A DNA stretch of 64,000 nucleotides, taken from Mycobacterium dioxanotrophicus. Lineage in GTDB: Bacteria > Actinomycetota > Actinomycetes > Mycobacteriales > Mycobacteriaceae. A program made the position numbers and the translations under genes. The stretch lies in assembly GCF_002157835.1 (NCBI RefSeq), contig NZ_CP020809.1, positions 3,782,001 to 3,846,000 of the forward strand. Reading direction: 5' to 3'. Positions 40,828 through 51,411 of the stretch are shown piece after piece. Position 1 is the first letter of the stretch. Each line of letters opens with the position of its first letter. A model generated the notes under the pieces. The model did not search any database. It was not told where the DNA came from and saw only the letters and a list, made by a program, of their open reading frames with translations.

Positions 40828-41574
40828 ATGAGCGTGAAACCCGTCGTCAGCACCCTGCGAACCGTGCGTGCCGCGGTGATGACGACCGTGCTGCAGCTGC
40901 CGCCGCGCCGCATCGTCGCCATCCTGGCCGCAATTGTGATTCTTGTCGCAGTCGCACTTCTCGTGCCATTGCCCACTGCGCTGCAACTGCGCGACTGGGC
41001 CGGCTCCGTCGGACCGTGGTTTCCGCTGGCCTTCCTGGGCGCGCACATCGTTGTGACGGTGTTCCCGTTTCCCCGCACGGCCTTCACGCTGGCCGCCGGG
41101 CTGCTGTTCGGTCCGGCATTGGGGGTGGCGATAGCCGTGGTGGCCAGCACCGTGAGCGCGGTGATCGCATTGGTGCTGGTCCGGGCGGCCGGCTGGCAAC
41201 TCGACCGGCTGGTGTCGCACCCCAAGCTCGAGGCGGTCGACGCGCGGCTGCGTCAGCGGGGCTGGCCCGTGGTGATATCGATGCGGTTGATCCCTGCCGT
41301 GCCGTTCTCGGTGCTCAACTACGCCGCCGGGGCCTCGGCCGTGCGAGTGGTCCCTTACACGCTGGCCACCGTCGTCGGGCTGCTTCCCGGCACGGCCGCG
41401 GTCGTCATCCTCGGTGACGCCCTGACCGGCAACATCAGCCCCTCGTTGTTCCTGGTGTCGTTGAGCACGGCCGCCCTCGGCGTGGCCGGGCTGATCTTCG
41501 AGGTGCGCAGCCATCGCCGGGCTCAGCGCAGCGCCGTGTCGAGCACCGCGGTCGACACCGTGACCGGCGGCTGA
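40828..41574 (+). CDS. TVP38/TMEM64-family (DedA-like) membrane protein
   Basis: A 248-aa inner-membrane protein with about six hydrophobic segments. The SNARE-associated/VTT-domain core is GAHIVVTVFPFPRTAFTLAAGLLFGPALG, then RLIPAVPFSVLNYAAGA. Orthologues include M. tuberculosis Rv1491c. The family is linked to lipid scrambling or membrane homeostasis. A TAGTCT -10 box (40820-40825) would make a leaderless mRNA at the GTG 40834, an alternative start two codons inside. Confidence 0.85.
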   Translation: MSVKPVVSTLRTVRAAVMTTVLQLPPRRIVAILAAIVILVAVALLVPLPTALQLRDWAGSVGPWFPLAFLGAHIVVTVFPFPRTAFTLAAGLLFGPALGVAIAVVASTVSAVIALVLVRAAGWQLDRLVSHPKLEAVDARLRQRGWPVVISMRLIPAVPFSVLNYAAGASAVRVVPYTLATVVGLLPGTAAVVILGDALTGNISPSLFLVSLSTAALGVAGLIFEVRSHRRAQRSAVSSTAVDTVTGG

Positions 41575-41618
41575 GCACTCCCGGCTGCGGATGACCGCAG
41601 ATTCCGGCCTACCGCCGA

Positions 41619-41645
41619 TGTAAACAAATGTTTACAATAGTAAAC
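41619..41645. promoter_or_regulatory. Operator and leaderless promoter of the TetR gene
   Basis: A perfect inverted repeat TGTAAAC-AAAT-GTTTACA spans 41619-41636, and a third half-site GTAAACA follows up to the start codon. The -10 box TACAAT (41633-41638) is inside the repeat and ends 7 nt before the ATG at 41646. A protein bound here would block the promoter, so self-repression by the TetR is likely. Confidence 0.7.
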
Positions 41646-42281
41646 ATGGGTTCACTACCCGCCGATGACCGGACAGCACGCGCACGCATTCGCGACGAGG
41701 CGCTGCGGCTCTTCGCCGAACGCGGCGCCGACGCGGTCACCATGCGCGATATCGCCGCGGCCGCAGGCGTGTCCCCTGCCCTGCTGATACGGCACTACGG
41801 GTCCAAGGACGGGCTGGTGGCGGCGGTCGACGATCACGTCGTGGCCACCCTGGAGGCACTGCTGACCGAAGCGACCAGCCGACCCTCCGACGACGCTCTC
41901 GAGCCGTCCGCAGTACCGACCCTGGTGGACTCCCTGGCCACGCACTTACCCGCCGACTCGCCGATTCCGGCGTACCTGAGCCGGCTGCTGACGGCGGGCG
42001 GCACCGTCGCGTCGGCAGTGTTCGCCCAGCTCTACGGCATCAGCCGAACCGCCCTGGACGCCATGGTCGCCGGCGGCGTCGCCGACGCCGGCGCGGATCC
42101 GGCGGTGCGGGCGGCAGTTCTGATGGCCAACGATCTCGCCGTCCTGATGCTGCGACCACGCCTCACCGAAGTGTTGGGCGTCGACCCGCTCGAACACGAC
42201 GGGATGTCGCGCTGGGCTGCGGAGGTTTTCGCGATCTACCGCAACGGGCTCAGAGCCGGACCGGAAGGAGAAACACCATGA
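41646..42281 (+). CDS. TetR-family transcriptional repressor
   Basis: A 211-aa regulator. The N-terminal HTH is TMRDIAAAAGVSPALLIRHYGSKDGL (residues ~34-60); the variable C-terminal ligand domain follows. The ATG at 41646 is chosen because the -10 box ends 7 nt upstream; an ATG six codons earlier lies inside the operator. The next gene, a deazaflavin-type reductase, overlaps its stop (ATGA), so the repressor probably controls itself and that enzyme. Confidence 0.9.
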   Translation: MGSLPADDRTARARIRDEALRLFAERGADAVTMRDIAAAAGVSPALLIRHYGSKDGLVAAVDDHVVATLEALLTEATSRPSDDALEPSAVPTLVDSLATHLPADSPIPAYLSRLLTAGGTVASAVFAQLYGISRTALDAMVAGGVADAGADPAVRAAVLMANDLAVLMLRPRLTEVLGVDPLEHDGMSRWAAEVFAIYRNGLRAGPEGETP

Positions 42282-42760
42282 CCGCCAACATATTCGCCGA
42301 TCTGGGCGCCCGCATCCTGCGCAATCGCCGGCTCGTGCGCGCCCCGATCTGGATCTACCGGCTGCGCGCCGGAGCGCTGCTCGGCCCACGGGTGCTGATG
42401 CTCGAACACATCGGCCGCACGTCGGGCCGAGCGCGCTACGTCGTCCTCGAAGTCGTCGACCACCCTACCCCCGACAGCTACGTCGTCGCCTCCGGCTTCG
42501 GCGCAAAGGCTCAGTGGTTCCGCAACATTCGCGCCAACCCCGCGGTCCGCGTCTGGGTCGGCAGCCACTCGCCCAGGCCCGCACTCGCGCACGTGCTCGA
42601 TCAGCAGAGCACCGACCGGGTACTCACCGCCTACCGGCTGGACCGCCCCAAGGCCTGGGAACAGTTCAAGCCGATCCTGGAAGAGACGCTCGGCCAACCG
42701 ATCACCGACACCGATGCCCCGCTGCCGATGGTCGAGCTACGCCTGCAGTCCCCGGCCTGA
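42278..42760 (+). CDS. Deazaflavin (F420)-dependent nitroreductase-family protein
   Basis: A 160-aa split-barrel protein of the Ddn/FDOR-A family (LMLEHIGRTSGRARYVVLEVVDH, GFGAKAQWFRNIRANPAVRVWVG). Members use F420H2 to reduce quinones, nitro-compounds or other planar substrates. It is translationally coupled to the TetR gene, suggesting a small inducible detoxification unit. The substrate is unknown. Confidence 0.88.
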   Translation: MTANIFADLGARILRNRRLVRAPIWIYRLRAGALLGPRVLMLEHIGRTSGRARYVVLEVVDHPTPDSYVVASGFGAKAQWFRNIRANPAVRVWVGSHSPRPALAHVLDQQSTDRVLTAYRLDRPKAWEQFKPILEETLGQPITDTDAPLPMVELRLQSPA

Positions 42761-42769
42761 CGATGTCCG

Positions 42770-43969
42770 TCAGGCGCGGTGTGCGCCGCCGGGCAATCCG
42801 CCCTGCGGATACGGCCCGTCCAGCGACGGTGCGGGCGGGACGGCCGTCGGAGCCCCCAGCGGCGGTGTCGTCGAGCGGGCTTCGGCCTCCGCCTTGGCGA
42901 CCGCCTGCGCGATGGCCGGATCGGTGTCGGTCGAGAACCACTCGGCGACCTCGTCGCTGTCATCCTCAGGCTTCGGCAGATCCTCATCCACCGGGGTCGG
43001 CGTGTACCGGAACACGCCGTCCTCGCCGGGCGCACCCAGCATCTTGGTGAATCCCTGTAGCGCCGAACCGAAGTCGCTCGGCACGATCCACACCTTGTTC
43101 GCCTCACCCTTGGCCATCTGCGGCAAGGTCTGCAGATACTGATAGGCCAGCATCTCCGGGGTGGGACGGCCCGCCTTGATCGCCGCGAACGTCTTTTCGA
43201 TGGCCTTGGCCTGGCCCTGTGCCTGCAGGTACTGGGCGGCCCGCTCACCCTGGGCCCGCAGCATCCTGGACTGCCGGTCGGCCTCGGCGGCCAGGATCGC
43301 GGCCTGCTTGGCACCCTCGGCCGCCAGGATCTGCGATTGCTTCTGACCTTCGGCCTGTTTGATGGACGACTCCCGCACACCCTCGGCCGTCAGGATCATG
43401 GCCCTCTTGTCGCGGTCGGCCTTCATCTGCTTCTCCATCGACTCCTGGATGGACGGCGGCGGGTCGATGCTGCGCAGCTCGACCCGCGCCACGCGCAGAC
43501 CCCAGCGTCCGGTGGCCTCGTCGAGCACCCCACGCAGCTGAGCGTTGATCGAATCACGCGAGGTCAGCGTCTGCTCCAGCGTCATACCGCCCACCACGTT
43601 GCGCAGTGTGGTGGTGGTCAACTGCTCGACACCGACGATGTAGTTGCTGATCTGGTACACCGCGGCCTGCGGATTGGTCACCTGGAAGTAGACGACCGTG
43701 TCGATGTTGAGCGTGAGGTTGTCCTCGGTGATCACCGGCTGTGGCGGGAACGACACCACCCGCTCCCGCAGGTCCACGCGGGCCCGGATCCGGTCGATGA
43801 ACGGCACCAGCAGCGTCAGCTGGCCACTGACCGTGCGGCTGTAGCGCCCCAGCCGCTCGATGACCGCCGCCTCGGCCTGAGGAATCAGCGCGACGGACTT
43901 CGCCACCACGATGATGGCGAACACCACCAACACCACCAGGAAGACCAACCCGGCTATAGCACCGTCCAT
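42770..43969 (-). CDS. SPFH/stomatin-like membrane protein (QmcA family)
   Basis: A 399-aa protein with an N-terminal transmembrane helix (residues ~5-27), then the SPFH/band-7 domain (QAEAAVIERLGRYSRTVSG onward). A long Ala/Glu/Gln-rich coiled coil (~190-270) and a disordered Pro-rich tail follow. It is orthologous to Rv1488. It forms oligomeric membrane scaffolds and is paired with the NfeD-like protein encoded just upstream. The SD GAAGGGG precedes the ATG. Confidence 0.9.
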   Translation of the reverse strand: MDGAIAGLVFLVVLVVFAIIVVAKSVALIPQAEAAVIERLGRYSRTVSGQLTLLVPFIDRIRARVDLRERVVSFPPQPVITEDNLTLNIDTVVYFQVTNPQAAVYQISNYIVGVEQLTTTTLRNVVGGMTLEQTLTSRDSINAQLRGVLDEATGRWGLRVARVELRSIDPPPSIQESMEKQMKADRDKRAMILTAEGVRESSIKQAEGQKQSQILAAEGAKQAAILAAEADRQSRMLRAQGERAAQYLQAQGQAKAIEKTFAAIKAGRPTPEMLAYQYLQTLPQMAKGEANKVWIVPSDFGSALQGFTKMLGAPGEDGVFRYTPTPVDEDLPKPEDDSDEVAEWFSTDTDPAIAQAVAKAEAEARSTTPPLGAPTAVPPAPSLDGPYPQGGLPGGAHRA

Positions 43970-43990
43970 TTGGCAGACCCCTTCGTCGTT

Positions 43991-44425
43991 TTACAGTGAC
44001 CTGAACACAACCGCGGTCGCACCGTCGATCTTCACGACGGTCACATGGTCACCCGGTTCGAACACATCGTCGTCGTTGAGCGGCCTGGCCGTCCAGACCT
44101 CGCCGTCGAGTTTGACCTGGCCTTCATGCCGCGCCACCCGGTCCAGCACCAGCGCCGACTTGCCTTCCAACGCCTGGACCGGGTCCGGAAGGCCGTGTCC
44201 GCTGAGCAACCGCCTCCGCAGCGCAGGCCGCACCAGCACCAGCAACAGCACCGAAACCACCAGGAACACCGCGCCGTCGGCCCATACCGGCCAGTCCAGC
44301 AACGCACTGGAGCCCGTGGCCGCCAGCGCTCCGCCGGCCAGCATGAGCAGGAACATGTCGCCGGTCAGCGCCTCCGCCCCGGCCAGCCCCAGCGCCACGA
44401 TGAGCCAGATCAGCCACACAGGCAT
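43991..44425 (-). CDS. NfeD-like membrane protein
   Basis: A 144-aa protein with two or three N-terminal helices ([33 protein letters not shown]) and a C-terminal OB-fold ([28 protein letters not shown]). This is the short NfeD1b form that acts with SPFH proteins. It is orthologous to Rv1487 and forms a two-gene operon with the downstream SPFH gene. Confidence 0.9.
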   Translation of the reverse strand: MPVWLIWLIVALGLAGAEALTGDMFLLMLAGGALAATGSSALLDWPVWADGAVFLVVSVLLLVLVRPALRRRLLSGHGLPDPVQALEGKSALVLDRVARHEGQVKLDGEVWTARPLNDDDVFEPGDHVTVVKIDGATAVVFRSL

Positions 44426-44482
44426 GCCACCACCCTAGCGAATACCGCCGTTGCGGCGGCCGACTATTACACTGCCAGCATC

Positions 44483-45337
44483 ATGTGGTGTCCAAGTGCA
44501 ACGCTGTCGGTGTGGGCCAACGCCTGGCTCGCGGGTGCCGCCGCGCCCGACGACGTCCTCGACGCGTTATCGCAATGGGCTCCAACGCATTCTGTGACCG
44601 CCTACGATTCGTCGGCTGCGGTCCGCACCGGGCTGCCCTGGCCGGAGTTGGAGGACTCCGGTTCGGTGTCGCTGCTGCAGACACTGCGCACCGCCGCGGG
44701 GCGGTCGGTACGGACCCCCACCATCACGGTCGCCCAGCCGATTCCCGGTGATGTCCGCGGCCTGCCCGCGGGCACCCAGTTCCAGCGCGACGCCGTGACC
44801 GTCGGTGAGGCTGTCATCGTCAGCCACGACGAGTTGCCGGGCGTGGGTCTGGTCCCCGAGTTCGAGTACTTCGAATTCGATGAGACAGAAGACAATTCGA
44901 TGTTCGACCCGGAGCCCCGCGCATTGTCCTGGACGGTGTACTCGGTCCCGACGCTGCCGCCGCCCGAGCAGTTCGAGCTGGGCACGGCCGAGTACGAACT
45001 GCGTTCGGCCGTCCGTTCGGCCGCCGAGACACTGACCTCCCTGCGCTCCGGGGCAGGCATGGAGGTCGAGGACCCGCGCGGGATGGTCGAGCAGATTCTG
45101 GACGCCACGCGGCTGCACCGCATCCCCGACCATGCGCCCACACGGGCCATCCGGGTTCTGGAAACCGCCGCGCACGTCGACGCGATCGTCACGGTGAGCG
45201 CCGGGTTGACACCGATCGGGCTGCAGACGTCCTCGGAGGTTCAGCTCGCCGGTGACACGCTGCGCCCGCTGACCCAGGTGGTGCGCGCCGCCAGACTGGC
45301 TGCGCTCGGCGCCATCATGCAGTCCGCCTGGCGCTGA
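44483..45337 (+). CDS. Conserved mycobacterial protein of unknown function (Rv1486c-like)
   Basis: A 284-aa soluble protein with no signal peptide or recognised motif. It begins [17 protein letters not shown] and has an acidic central segment ([17 protein letters not shown]). Its position between nfeD and hemH matches Rv1486c of M. tuberculosis, which it resembles. A TACACT -10 box (44468-44473) would give an almost leaderless mRNA at the ATG 44483. It ends convergently with hemH. Confidence 0.8.
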   Translation: MWCPSATLSVWANAWLAGAAAPDDVLDALSQWAPTHSVTAYDSSAAVRTGLPWPELEDSGSVSLLQTLRTAAGRSVRTPTITVAQPIPGDVRGLPAGTQFQRDAVTVGEAVIVSHDELPGVGLVPEFEYFEFDETEDNSMFDPEPRALSWTVYSVPTLPPPEQFELGTAEYELRSAVRSAAETLTSLRSGAGMEVEDPRGMVEQILDATRLHRIPDHAPTRAIRVLETAAHVDAIVTVSAGLTPIGLQTSSEVQLAGDTLRPLTQVVRAARLAALGAIMQSAWR

Positions 45338-45353
45338 ACCGGGTACGGCCTGC

Positions 45354-46361
45354 CTAGCCCGCGCTGCCGCAGCAGTGCGGCGAACAGGGCGCACCGTTGA
45401 CGCTGAATCCGTAGCCGGGCACCGGATCCGGCCCCGTTACGCGCAGCGGTTCACTGCCGTCGCGCAACTCGGCGATGAGCCCGGCGGCCAGCTTCGCGTA
45501 GCGCCGGTCGGCATTGGGCGTGGTGGCGCGAGCCAGCGCGATGCCTGCGGCGTCGGCCTGCAGCCGCAGTTCGTTGTCGAGATCCCACACCACCTCGATG
45601 TGATCGGCGACGAAGCCGATGGGGCACACCACGACAGCCTTGACGCCGCGCTGCTCCAGCACCGAAAGGTGGTCGCCGACATCGGGTTCCAGCCACGGCA
45701 CCTGTGGTGGGCCGGAGCGGGACTGCCACACCAGGTCGTAGTCGTCGATGCCTGCGGCTGCCGCCACCAGCCGCGCGGCGTAGGCCACCTGTCGACTGTA
45801 GAGGCGCGGCCCGTGCCGTTCGTCGGCGGCGATCGGGATGGAGTGCGCAGTGAACACCACGCGCGCGTCATCGGGCAGTGAAGCCGCCGCTTTCGTGACC
45901 GCCTCGGCGTACATCTCCACCAGCAGCGGATGATCGAAATACTGCCGCAGCTTGACCAATTCGGGCGCGTCCGGGCCGGCCGCGGACCGGGCCCGGGCGA
46001 TGTCCTCGACGTACTGCGTGCAGCTCGAATAGCCGCCCCACGCCGACGTGGTGAACACCGCGGCACGCCGAACACCGTTGTCGCGCATCGTGGCGACAGT
46101 GACCTCGACGTAGGGATCCCAGTTGCGGTTGCCGAAATACACCGGCAGATCGGGCATCTCGGCCCGCAACTGCTCGATCAGCGCACGGTTGATCCCGTTG
46201 ATCGGCGACACACCGCCGAAATGCAGGTAGTGCTCGGCGACCTCGTCGAGCCGCTCCGGCGGGATGTTGCGCCCGCGCGTCACGTTCTCCAGGAATGGAC
46301 GTACCTGCTCCGGTCCTTCGGGCCCGCCGAAAGACAGCAGCAACAGGGCATCGAAATCCAT
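45354..46361 (-). CDS. hemH: Ferrochelatase with C-terminal Fe-S cysteines
   Basis: A 335-aa enzyme that inserts iron into a porphyrin; in Actinobacteria the substrate is coproporphyrin III (CpfC). Visible are [12 protein letters not shown], the FTAHSIP active-site His and a C-terminal CSPHCC run (Cys326, 330, 331) which, with Cys114, fits the [2Fe-2S] ligands known in mycobacterial ferrochelatase. The ATG at 46361 follows inhA by 10 bp, so it belongs to the fabG1-inhA-hemH operon. Confidence 0.93.
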   Translation of the reverse strand: MDFDALLLLSFGGPEGPEQVRPFLENVTRGRNIPPERLDEVAEHYLHFGGVSPINGINRALIEQLRAEMPDLPVYFGNRNWDPYVEVTVATMRDNGVRRAAVFTTSAWGGYSSCTQYVEDIARARSAAGPDAPELVKLRQYFDHPLLVEMYAEAVTKAAASLPDDARVVFTAHSIPIAADERHGPRLYSRQVAYAARLVAAAAGIDDYDLVWQSRSGPPQVPWLEPDVGDHLSVLEQRGVKAVVVCPIGFVADHIEVVWDLDNELRLQADAAGIALARATTPNADRRYAKLAAGLIAELRDGSEPLRVTGPDPVPGYGFSVNGAPCSPHCCGSAG

Positions 46362-46371
46362 CAGTTCGGGA

Positions 46372-47181
46372 TCAGAGCAGCTGGGTGTGGGCGCCACCGT
46401 CGGCGTAGACGACGGTGCCGGTGGTGGCAGGCAGCCAATCCGACAGCAGGGCGCACACCGTCTTGGCGACCGGCGTCGGATCCTTCATGTCCCAGCCGAC
46501 AGGAGCACGCTGATCCCAGCCCTCTTCCAGCAGCCGCATCTGGTCACCGGCCTCGGCGCCCAGCGCACCGCCGACGATGGCGCTCATCGCGAGGGTGCGG
46601 ATGGGCCCGGCGGCAACAAGATTGGAGCGGACGCCGACCTGGCCGGCCTCGCGGGCGACGAACCGGTTGACCGATTCCAGTGCGCTCTTGGCGACCGTCA
46701 TCCAGTTGTAGGCGGGCATCGCGCGGGTGGGATCGAAATCCATGCCGACGATACTGCCGCCCCGATTCATGATCGGCAGCGTCGCCTTGGCCAGCGAGGC
46801 GTACGAATAGGCCGAGATGTGGATACCCTTGGCGACATCCTCGTACGGCGCGTCGAAGAACGGGTTGATGCCCATGCCCGACTGCGGCATGAAGCCGATC
46901 GAATGCACCACGCCGTCAAGTTTGTTGCCCTCACCGATGACACCGGTGATCCGCTCGGCCAGGCTGTCGAGATGCTCGGAGTTCTGCACATCGAGCTCGA
47001 GCAGCGGAGCCGGGTTGGGCAGCCGGTCGGCGATGCGCTGGATCAGCTTCATCCGGTCGAAACCGGTCAGCACCAGCTCGGCCCCGGCCTCCTGGGCCGC
47101 CTTGGCGATGTGGAACGCGATAGACGAATCGGTGATGATCCCGGTGACCAGGATCCGCTTGCCTTCGAGCAAACCTGCCAT
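46372..47181 (-). CDS. inhA: Enoyl-ACP reductase InhA
   Basis: An NADH-dependent FAS-II reductase for meromycolate elongation and the isoniazid/ethionamide target. It has 269 aa, as in M. tuberculosis. The key residues are all at standard numbers: Ile21, Ser94, Phe149, Tyr158, Lys165. The resistance-linked positions Ile21 and Ser94 are therefore wild type. The ATG at 47181 has a strong SD (AAGGAG). It is the second gene of the fabG1-inhA-hemH operon. Confidence 0.97.
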   Translation of the reverse strand: MAGLLEGKRILVTGIITDSSIAFHIAKAAQEAGAELVLTGFDRMKLIQRIADRLPNPAPLLELDVQNSEHLDSLAERITGVIGEGNKLDGVVHSIGFMPQSGMGINPFFDAPYEDVAKGIHISAYSYASLAKATLPIMNRGGSIVGMDFDPTRAMPAYNWMTVAKSALESVNRFVAREAGQVGVRSNLVAAGPIRTLAMSAIVGGALGAEAGDQMRLLEEGWDQRAPVGWDMKDPTPVAKTVCALLSDWLPATTGTVVYADGGAHTQLL

Positions 47182-47240
47182 GAGTGGGACTCCTTCTTGG
47201 GCGAAAAGTTGAAAGTTCTGGTAGGCCAAAGGCTTTGAGC

Positions 47241-48023
<783 letters not shown>

Positions 48024-48045
48024 TCAATACTGGTTCGCTGAAATC

Positions 48046-48088
48046 GGCACCGGGGCTGGTGCACACGCGTTTGCACCGCCCGGGTGCC
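48046..48088. terminator. Strong hairpin between the VWA gene and fabG1
   Basis: Arms of 17-18 nt (48046-48063 against 48072-48088) pair with one mismatch and one bulge around a short loop. No T-run follows. Located behind the last gene of the rip-moxR operon, it would separate that operon from fabG1-inhA. Confidence 0.5.
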
Positions 48089-48103
48089 GCTTTCGACGTT
48101 CAT

Positions 48104-49111
48104 CTAGCTGGGCAGCCGTCGGTTGATCATCAGCCCGGCCAGGGCGGCGAGCGCGAGCACCAAGGCCCCCAGCCGCAACCAGCCCAGGCTGGCATCGCCC
48201 TTGATGGTCTCGTAGCCGATCTGCTGCTGCAGCGACGTGAAGACCGCCTTCAGCTGTTCCAGGTTGGCCGCGTTGAACGCATCGCCACCGGAGAGCTGCG
48301 CGATCTTCTTCAGCGTCTCGTCGTCGACGGGCACCGGCTGGCGCTGATCGTTGATCTCGACATAGCCGTACGGCGTGCCGAACGACACCGTGGAGATCGG
48401 GACGCCCTGATCCTTGGCGGTACGGGCCGCTGTGTAGGCGCCCTTGGGGTTATCCGGGTTCGACGGCACCGTTTCCTTACCGTCGGACATCAGCACAATC
48501 CGCGCAGGCGGCGGTTCGTCGCCCCCGCCGATCACCGCACCCACCGTCGCGATCGCCTGCAAGGCGGTGAAGATGCCCTCGCCTGTGGCAGTCCGGTCGG
48601 CCAGCTGCAGCTTGTCGAGCGCGTTCTTGGTCGCGTCCCGGTTGGTGGTCGGCTGAACCAGCACGGTCGCGGTGCCCGCATAGGCGATGAGCCCGAGGTT
48701 GATGCCGGGCGTCAGCTGGTCGGCGAACTGCTTGGCCGCCTCCTGCGCCGCGGCCAACCTGCTCGGCGCCACATCGGTGGCCCGCATGGACTGCGAGACG
48801 TCGATCACCAGCATCACCACGGCACGGTTGCGCGGGATCCGGACGTCGTGGGTCGGGCCCGCCATCGCCACGGTGAACAGCAGCAACGAGACGACCAGCA
48901 GGATGGCGGGCACGTGCCGCCAGCGGGTCGGCTGCTTGGGCGCCACACTCTCCAGCAGCTCCATGTTGGCAAACCGCAGGATCCGCTGTTGACGGGCACG
49001 CTGGACGACGACGTACAGCACGGCCAGGGCCGCCACCACGAACAGGAACAGGAACCACCACGCGTGCGCGAAGCCCGACAGGCTGATCGGCCCGAGTATC
49101 GGTAATGTCAT
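48104..49111 (-). CDS. VWA-domain membrane protein
   Basis: A 335-aa protein. Transmembrane helices at ~17-35 and ~68-85 precede a von Willebrand A domain with MIDAS Asp104-x-Ser106-x-Ser108 (DVSQS). A C-terminal helix (~310-328) anchors the other end. It is the Rv1481 orthologue. With MoxR and the DUF58 protein it forms the usual AAA+/VWA cluster, which couples ATP-driven remodelling to an envelope target, here perhaps RipA/RipB. It is the last gene of the operon. Confidence 0.9.
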   Translation of the reverse strand: MTLPILGPISLSGFAHAWWFLFLFVVAALAVLYVVVQRARQQRILRFANMELLESVAPKQPTRWRHVPAILLVVSLLLFTVAMAGPTHDVRIPRNRAVVMLVIDVSQSMRATDVAPSRLAAAQEAAKQFADQLTPGINLGLIAYAGTATVLVQPTTNRDATKNALDKLQLADRTATGEGIFTALQAIATVGAVIGGGDEPPPARIVLMSDGKETVPSNPDNPKGAYTAARTAKDQGVPISTVSFGTPYGYVEINDQRQPVPVDDETLKKIAQLSGGDAFNAANLEQLKAVFTSLQQQIGYETIKGDASLGWLRLGALVLALAALAGLMINRRLPS

Positions 49112-49163
49112 GTGCTAGTTGTCATTTCAGTTTCGATGGTCGTCAGCCAGACGTCTATTCCGG

Positions 49164-50111
49164 TTACCGGGCCGCGAGCGCGCCACGCCGCCGATTGGCC
49201 ACGAACCGCACCACATCGGCGATCCAGTCCCGGTCGGTGCGCAGGCTCAGCAGCGGGGCGTCGCACCGCCGCAGGGTCCGGGCCACCTCCTGGCGATGAG
49301 CCGCGGCGGCTTGCTCGAAATCGCTGCGTAGCTGGGCGTCGATGGTGAACTCGCGGGTGACGCCGGTTTCGGTGTCCTGCAGGATCACGTCACCGACCTC
49401 GGGCAGCTCGATGTCCCGCGGGTCGAGCACCTCGATGCCGAGCACCTCGTGACGGCCCGCGATGGCCCGCAGCGGACGCATCCAGTTGATCGGCCCCAGG
49501 AAGTCGCTGATGATCACGGCCATGCCGCGTCGCCGCTCCGGCCTGCGCAACGCGTCGATGGCCGCGGCCAGATCACCCCGGACACCGGTGGGCGCCTTGG
49601 GCATCGTGGCGATGGCACGCAGCATCTCCTGCTCGTGCATACGGCCTGACAAGGCCGGGACCCGCCGGACCGTTTCGCCGTTGGCGATGATCGCGCCGAT
49701 CCGGTTGCCACCCCCGCTGTTGAGGAACGTGATGGCCGCGGCCGCCGCGACGGCGAGGTCACGCTTCTCGCAGCCCGCGGTGCCGAAGTCGAGGCTGGCC
49801 GAGACGTCGACCACCAGCCAGGTCTCCAGCTCCCGGTCCGCGATCATCTGCCGGACATGCGGCATCGTGGTCCGCGCCGTCACCGACCAGTCCATCCGGC
49901 GCACATCGTCGCCGGGTTGGTAGATGCGCGACTCCCCCGGCTCTGACCCCGGGCCGGGAATCAGCCCGAGGTGGTCGCCGTGCAGCACGCCGTCGAGCTT
50001 GCGACGGACCGTCAGCTCGAGCTTGCGCAGGGCCGCCGACAGGGCGGGGTCACGGATCTCGCCGCGCTGCAGCGACGGGAGGTCGACTGAGCGGCGGCCC
50101 GGAGCCGTCAC
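49164..50111 (-). CDS. DUF58 protein of the MoxR cluster
   Basis: A 315-aa protein with the DUF58 core (YQPGDDVRRMDWSVTARTTMPHVRQMIADRELETWLVVDVSASLDFG) and a VWA-like fold. No membrane helix is seen. It is orthologous to Rv1480. The GTG at 50111 overlaps the moxR stop (GTGA). Such proteins act as adaptors of MoxR ATPases. Confidence 0.9.
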   Translation of the reverse strand: MTAPGRRSVDLPSLQRGEIRDPALSAALRKLELTVRRKLDGVLHGDHLGLIPGPGSEPGESRIYQPGDDVRRMDWSVTARTTMPHVRQMIADRELETWLVVDVSASLDFGTAGCEKRDLAVAAAAAITFLNSGGGNRIGAIIANGETVRRVPALSGRMHEQEMLRAIATMPKAPTGVRGDLAAAIDALRRPERRRGMAVIISDFLGPINWMRPLRAIAGRHEVLGIEVLDPRDIELPEVGDVILQDTETGVTREFTIDAQLRSDFEQAAAAHRQEVARTLRRCDAPLLSLRTDRDWIADVVRFVANRRRGALAAR

Positions 50112-51283
50112 CGACCCGCGGCCGCGGCGGCAGCGGCGGGCACCGCGGGCTGAACCGAATGTCCTTGCTGCGGAAGGGCATTCACCTGCGGCAGGGCGAC
50201 TGTCTGCAGGATGCGGTTGACCACGGTCTCCGACGAGATCTCGTCGGCCAGCGCGTCGTAGGTGAGCACCAGGCGGTGCCGCAACACATCGGGGATGACC
50301 TCGACGACGTCCTGCGGGATGACGTAGTCGCGGCCGCGCACCAGTGCCAGCGCGCGGGCCGCGGCGATGATGCCCAGCGACGCACGCGGCGAGGCGCCGT
50401 AGGCGATCCACGCTTTGGCGTCGGGCATGCCGAATTTCTCGGGCTCACGCGTCGCGGTGACGATCCGCACCACGTAGTCCACCAGCGCGTGATGCACGAA
50501 CGTGTTCGCCGCGACATCCTGCAGGCGCAGCAGGTCACCGGTGTTGAGAATCTGCTTGGGCTCCGGCGGCTTGACGCCCATCCGGTAGATGATCTCGCGC
50601 TCTTCCTCCGGCGACGGGTAGTCGACGTTGAGCTTGAACAGGAAGCGGTCACGCTGCGCCTCGGGCAGCTGGTACACGCCCTCCTGCTCGATCGGGTTCT
50701 GGGTCGCCATCACCAGGAACGGGCTGGGCAGCGGGAAGGTCTTGCCGCCGATGGAGATCTTGCGCTCGGCCATGACCTCGAGAAGTGCCGACTGCACCTT
50801 GGCGGGCGCACGGTTGATCTCGTCGGCGAGCAGGAAGTTGACCACAACGGGGCCGAGCTCGATGTCGAAGTCTTCCTTGCCCTGGCGGTAGATACGGGTA
50901 CCGATGATGTCGGTGGGCACCAGGTCGGGGGTGAACTGGATGCGGGCAAACGTGCCGCCGACCACCTTGGCGAACGTCTCCACGGCCAGGGTCTTGGCGA
51001 CGCCGGGCACACCTTCGAGCAACACGTGGCCCTTGGCGAGCAGGCCGACCAGCATGCGCTCGACCAGCTGATCCTGGCCGACGATGATGCGCTTGACCTC
51101 GAAGATCGCCCGCTCAAGGGTATGCACCTCACCCTGCAGGCCGCCGTTGTTCGACGCCGGGGCGGCGTGCGCGCCGGGCTGCGCAGCAGCGGGCGCAGCC
51201 GGGGAGCCGGGAGGATAGCCCGGCGCCGGGCTCGAGCCGGGGTAACCTCCGGCGCCCTGCGGCGGTCCACTCGGTGACGTCAT
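50108..51283 (-). CDS. moxR1: MoxR-family AAA+ ATPase
   Basis: A 391-aa ATPase. A Pro/Gly/Ala-rich disordered N-terminus (~50 residues) precedes Walker A GVPGVAKT (91-98), Walker B LLADEI (151-156) and the sensor MATQNPIEQ. It is orthologous to Rv1479 and a chaperone-like partner of the VWA/DUF58 proteins. The ATG at 51283 has GGAGG with 6-nt spacing; the preceding TTG is rejected. Confidence 0.93.
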   Translation of the reverse strand: MTSPSGPPQGAGGYPGSSPAPGYPPGSPAAPAAAQPGAHAAPASNNGGLQGEVHTLERAIFEVKRIIVGQDQLVERMLVGLLAKGHVLLEGVPGVAKTLAVETFAKVVGGTFARIQFTPDLVPTDIIGTRIYRQGKEDFDIELGPVVVNFLLADEINRAPAKVQSALLEVMAERKISIGGKTFPLPSPFLVMATQNPIEQEGVYQLPEAQRDRFLFKLNVDYPSPEEEREIIYRMGVKPPEPKQILNTGDLLRLQDVAANTFVHHALVDYVVRIVTATREPEKFGMPDAKAWIAYGASPRASLGIIAAARALALVRGRDYVIPQDVVEVIPDVLRHRLVLTYDALADEISSETVVNRILQTVALPQVNALPQQGHSVQPAVPAAAAAAAGR

Positions 51284-51411
51284 CAACTTCCTCCCACAGT
51301 GTTCGTCTGCAAACGCATCAATACCAATAGCCGGGCAGCCGGGTGCCCGTGGTCAACTATTCCAGGCACTCCGGAATCCGTCGACGCTGCCCGGAAGAGT
51401 TCAGGTTCCGC

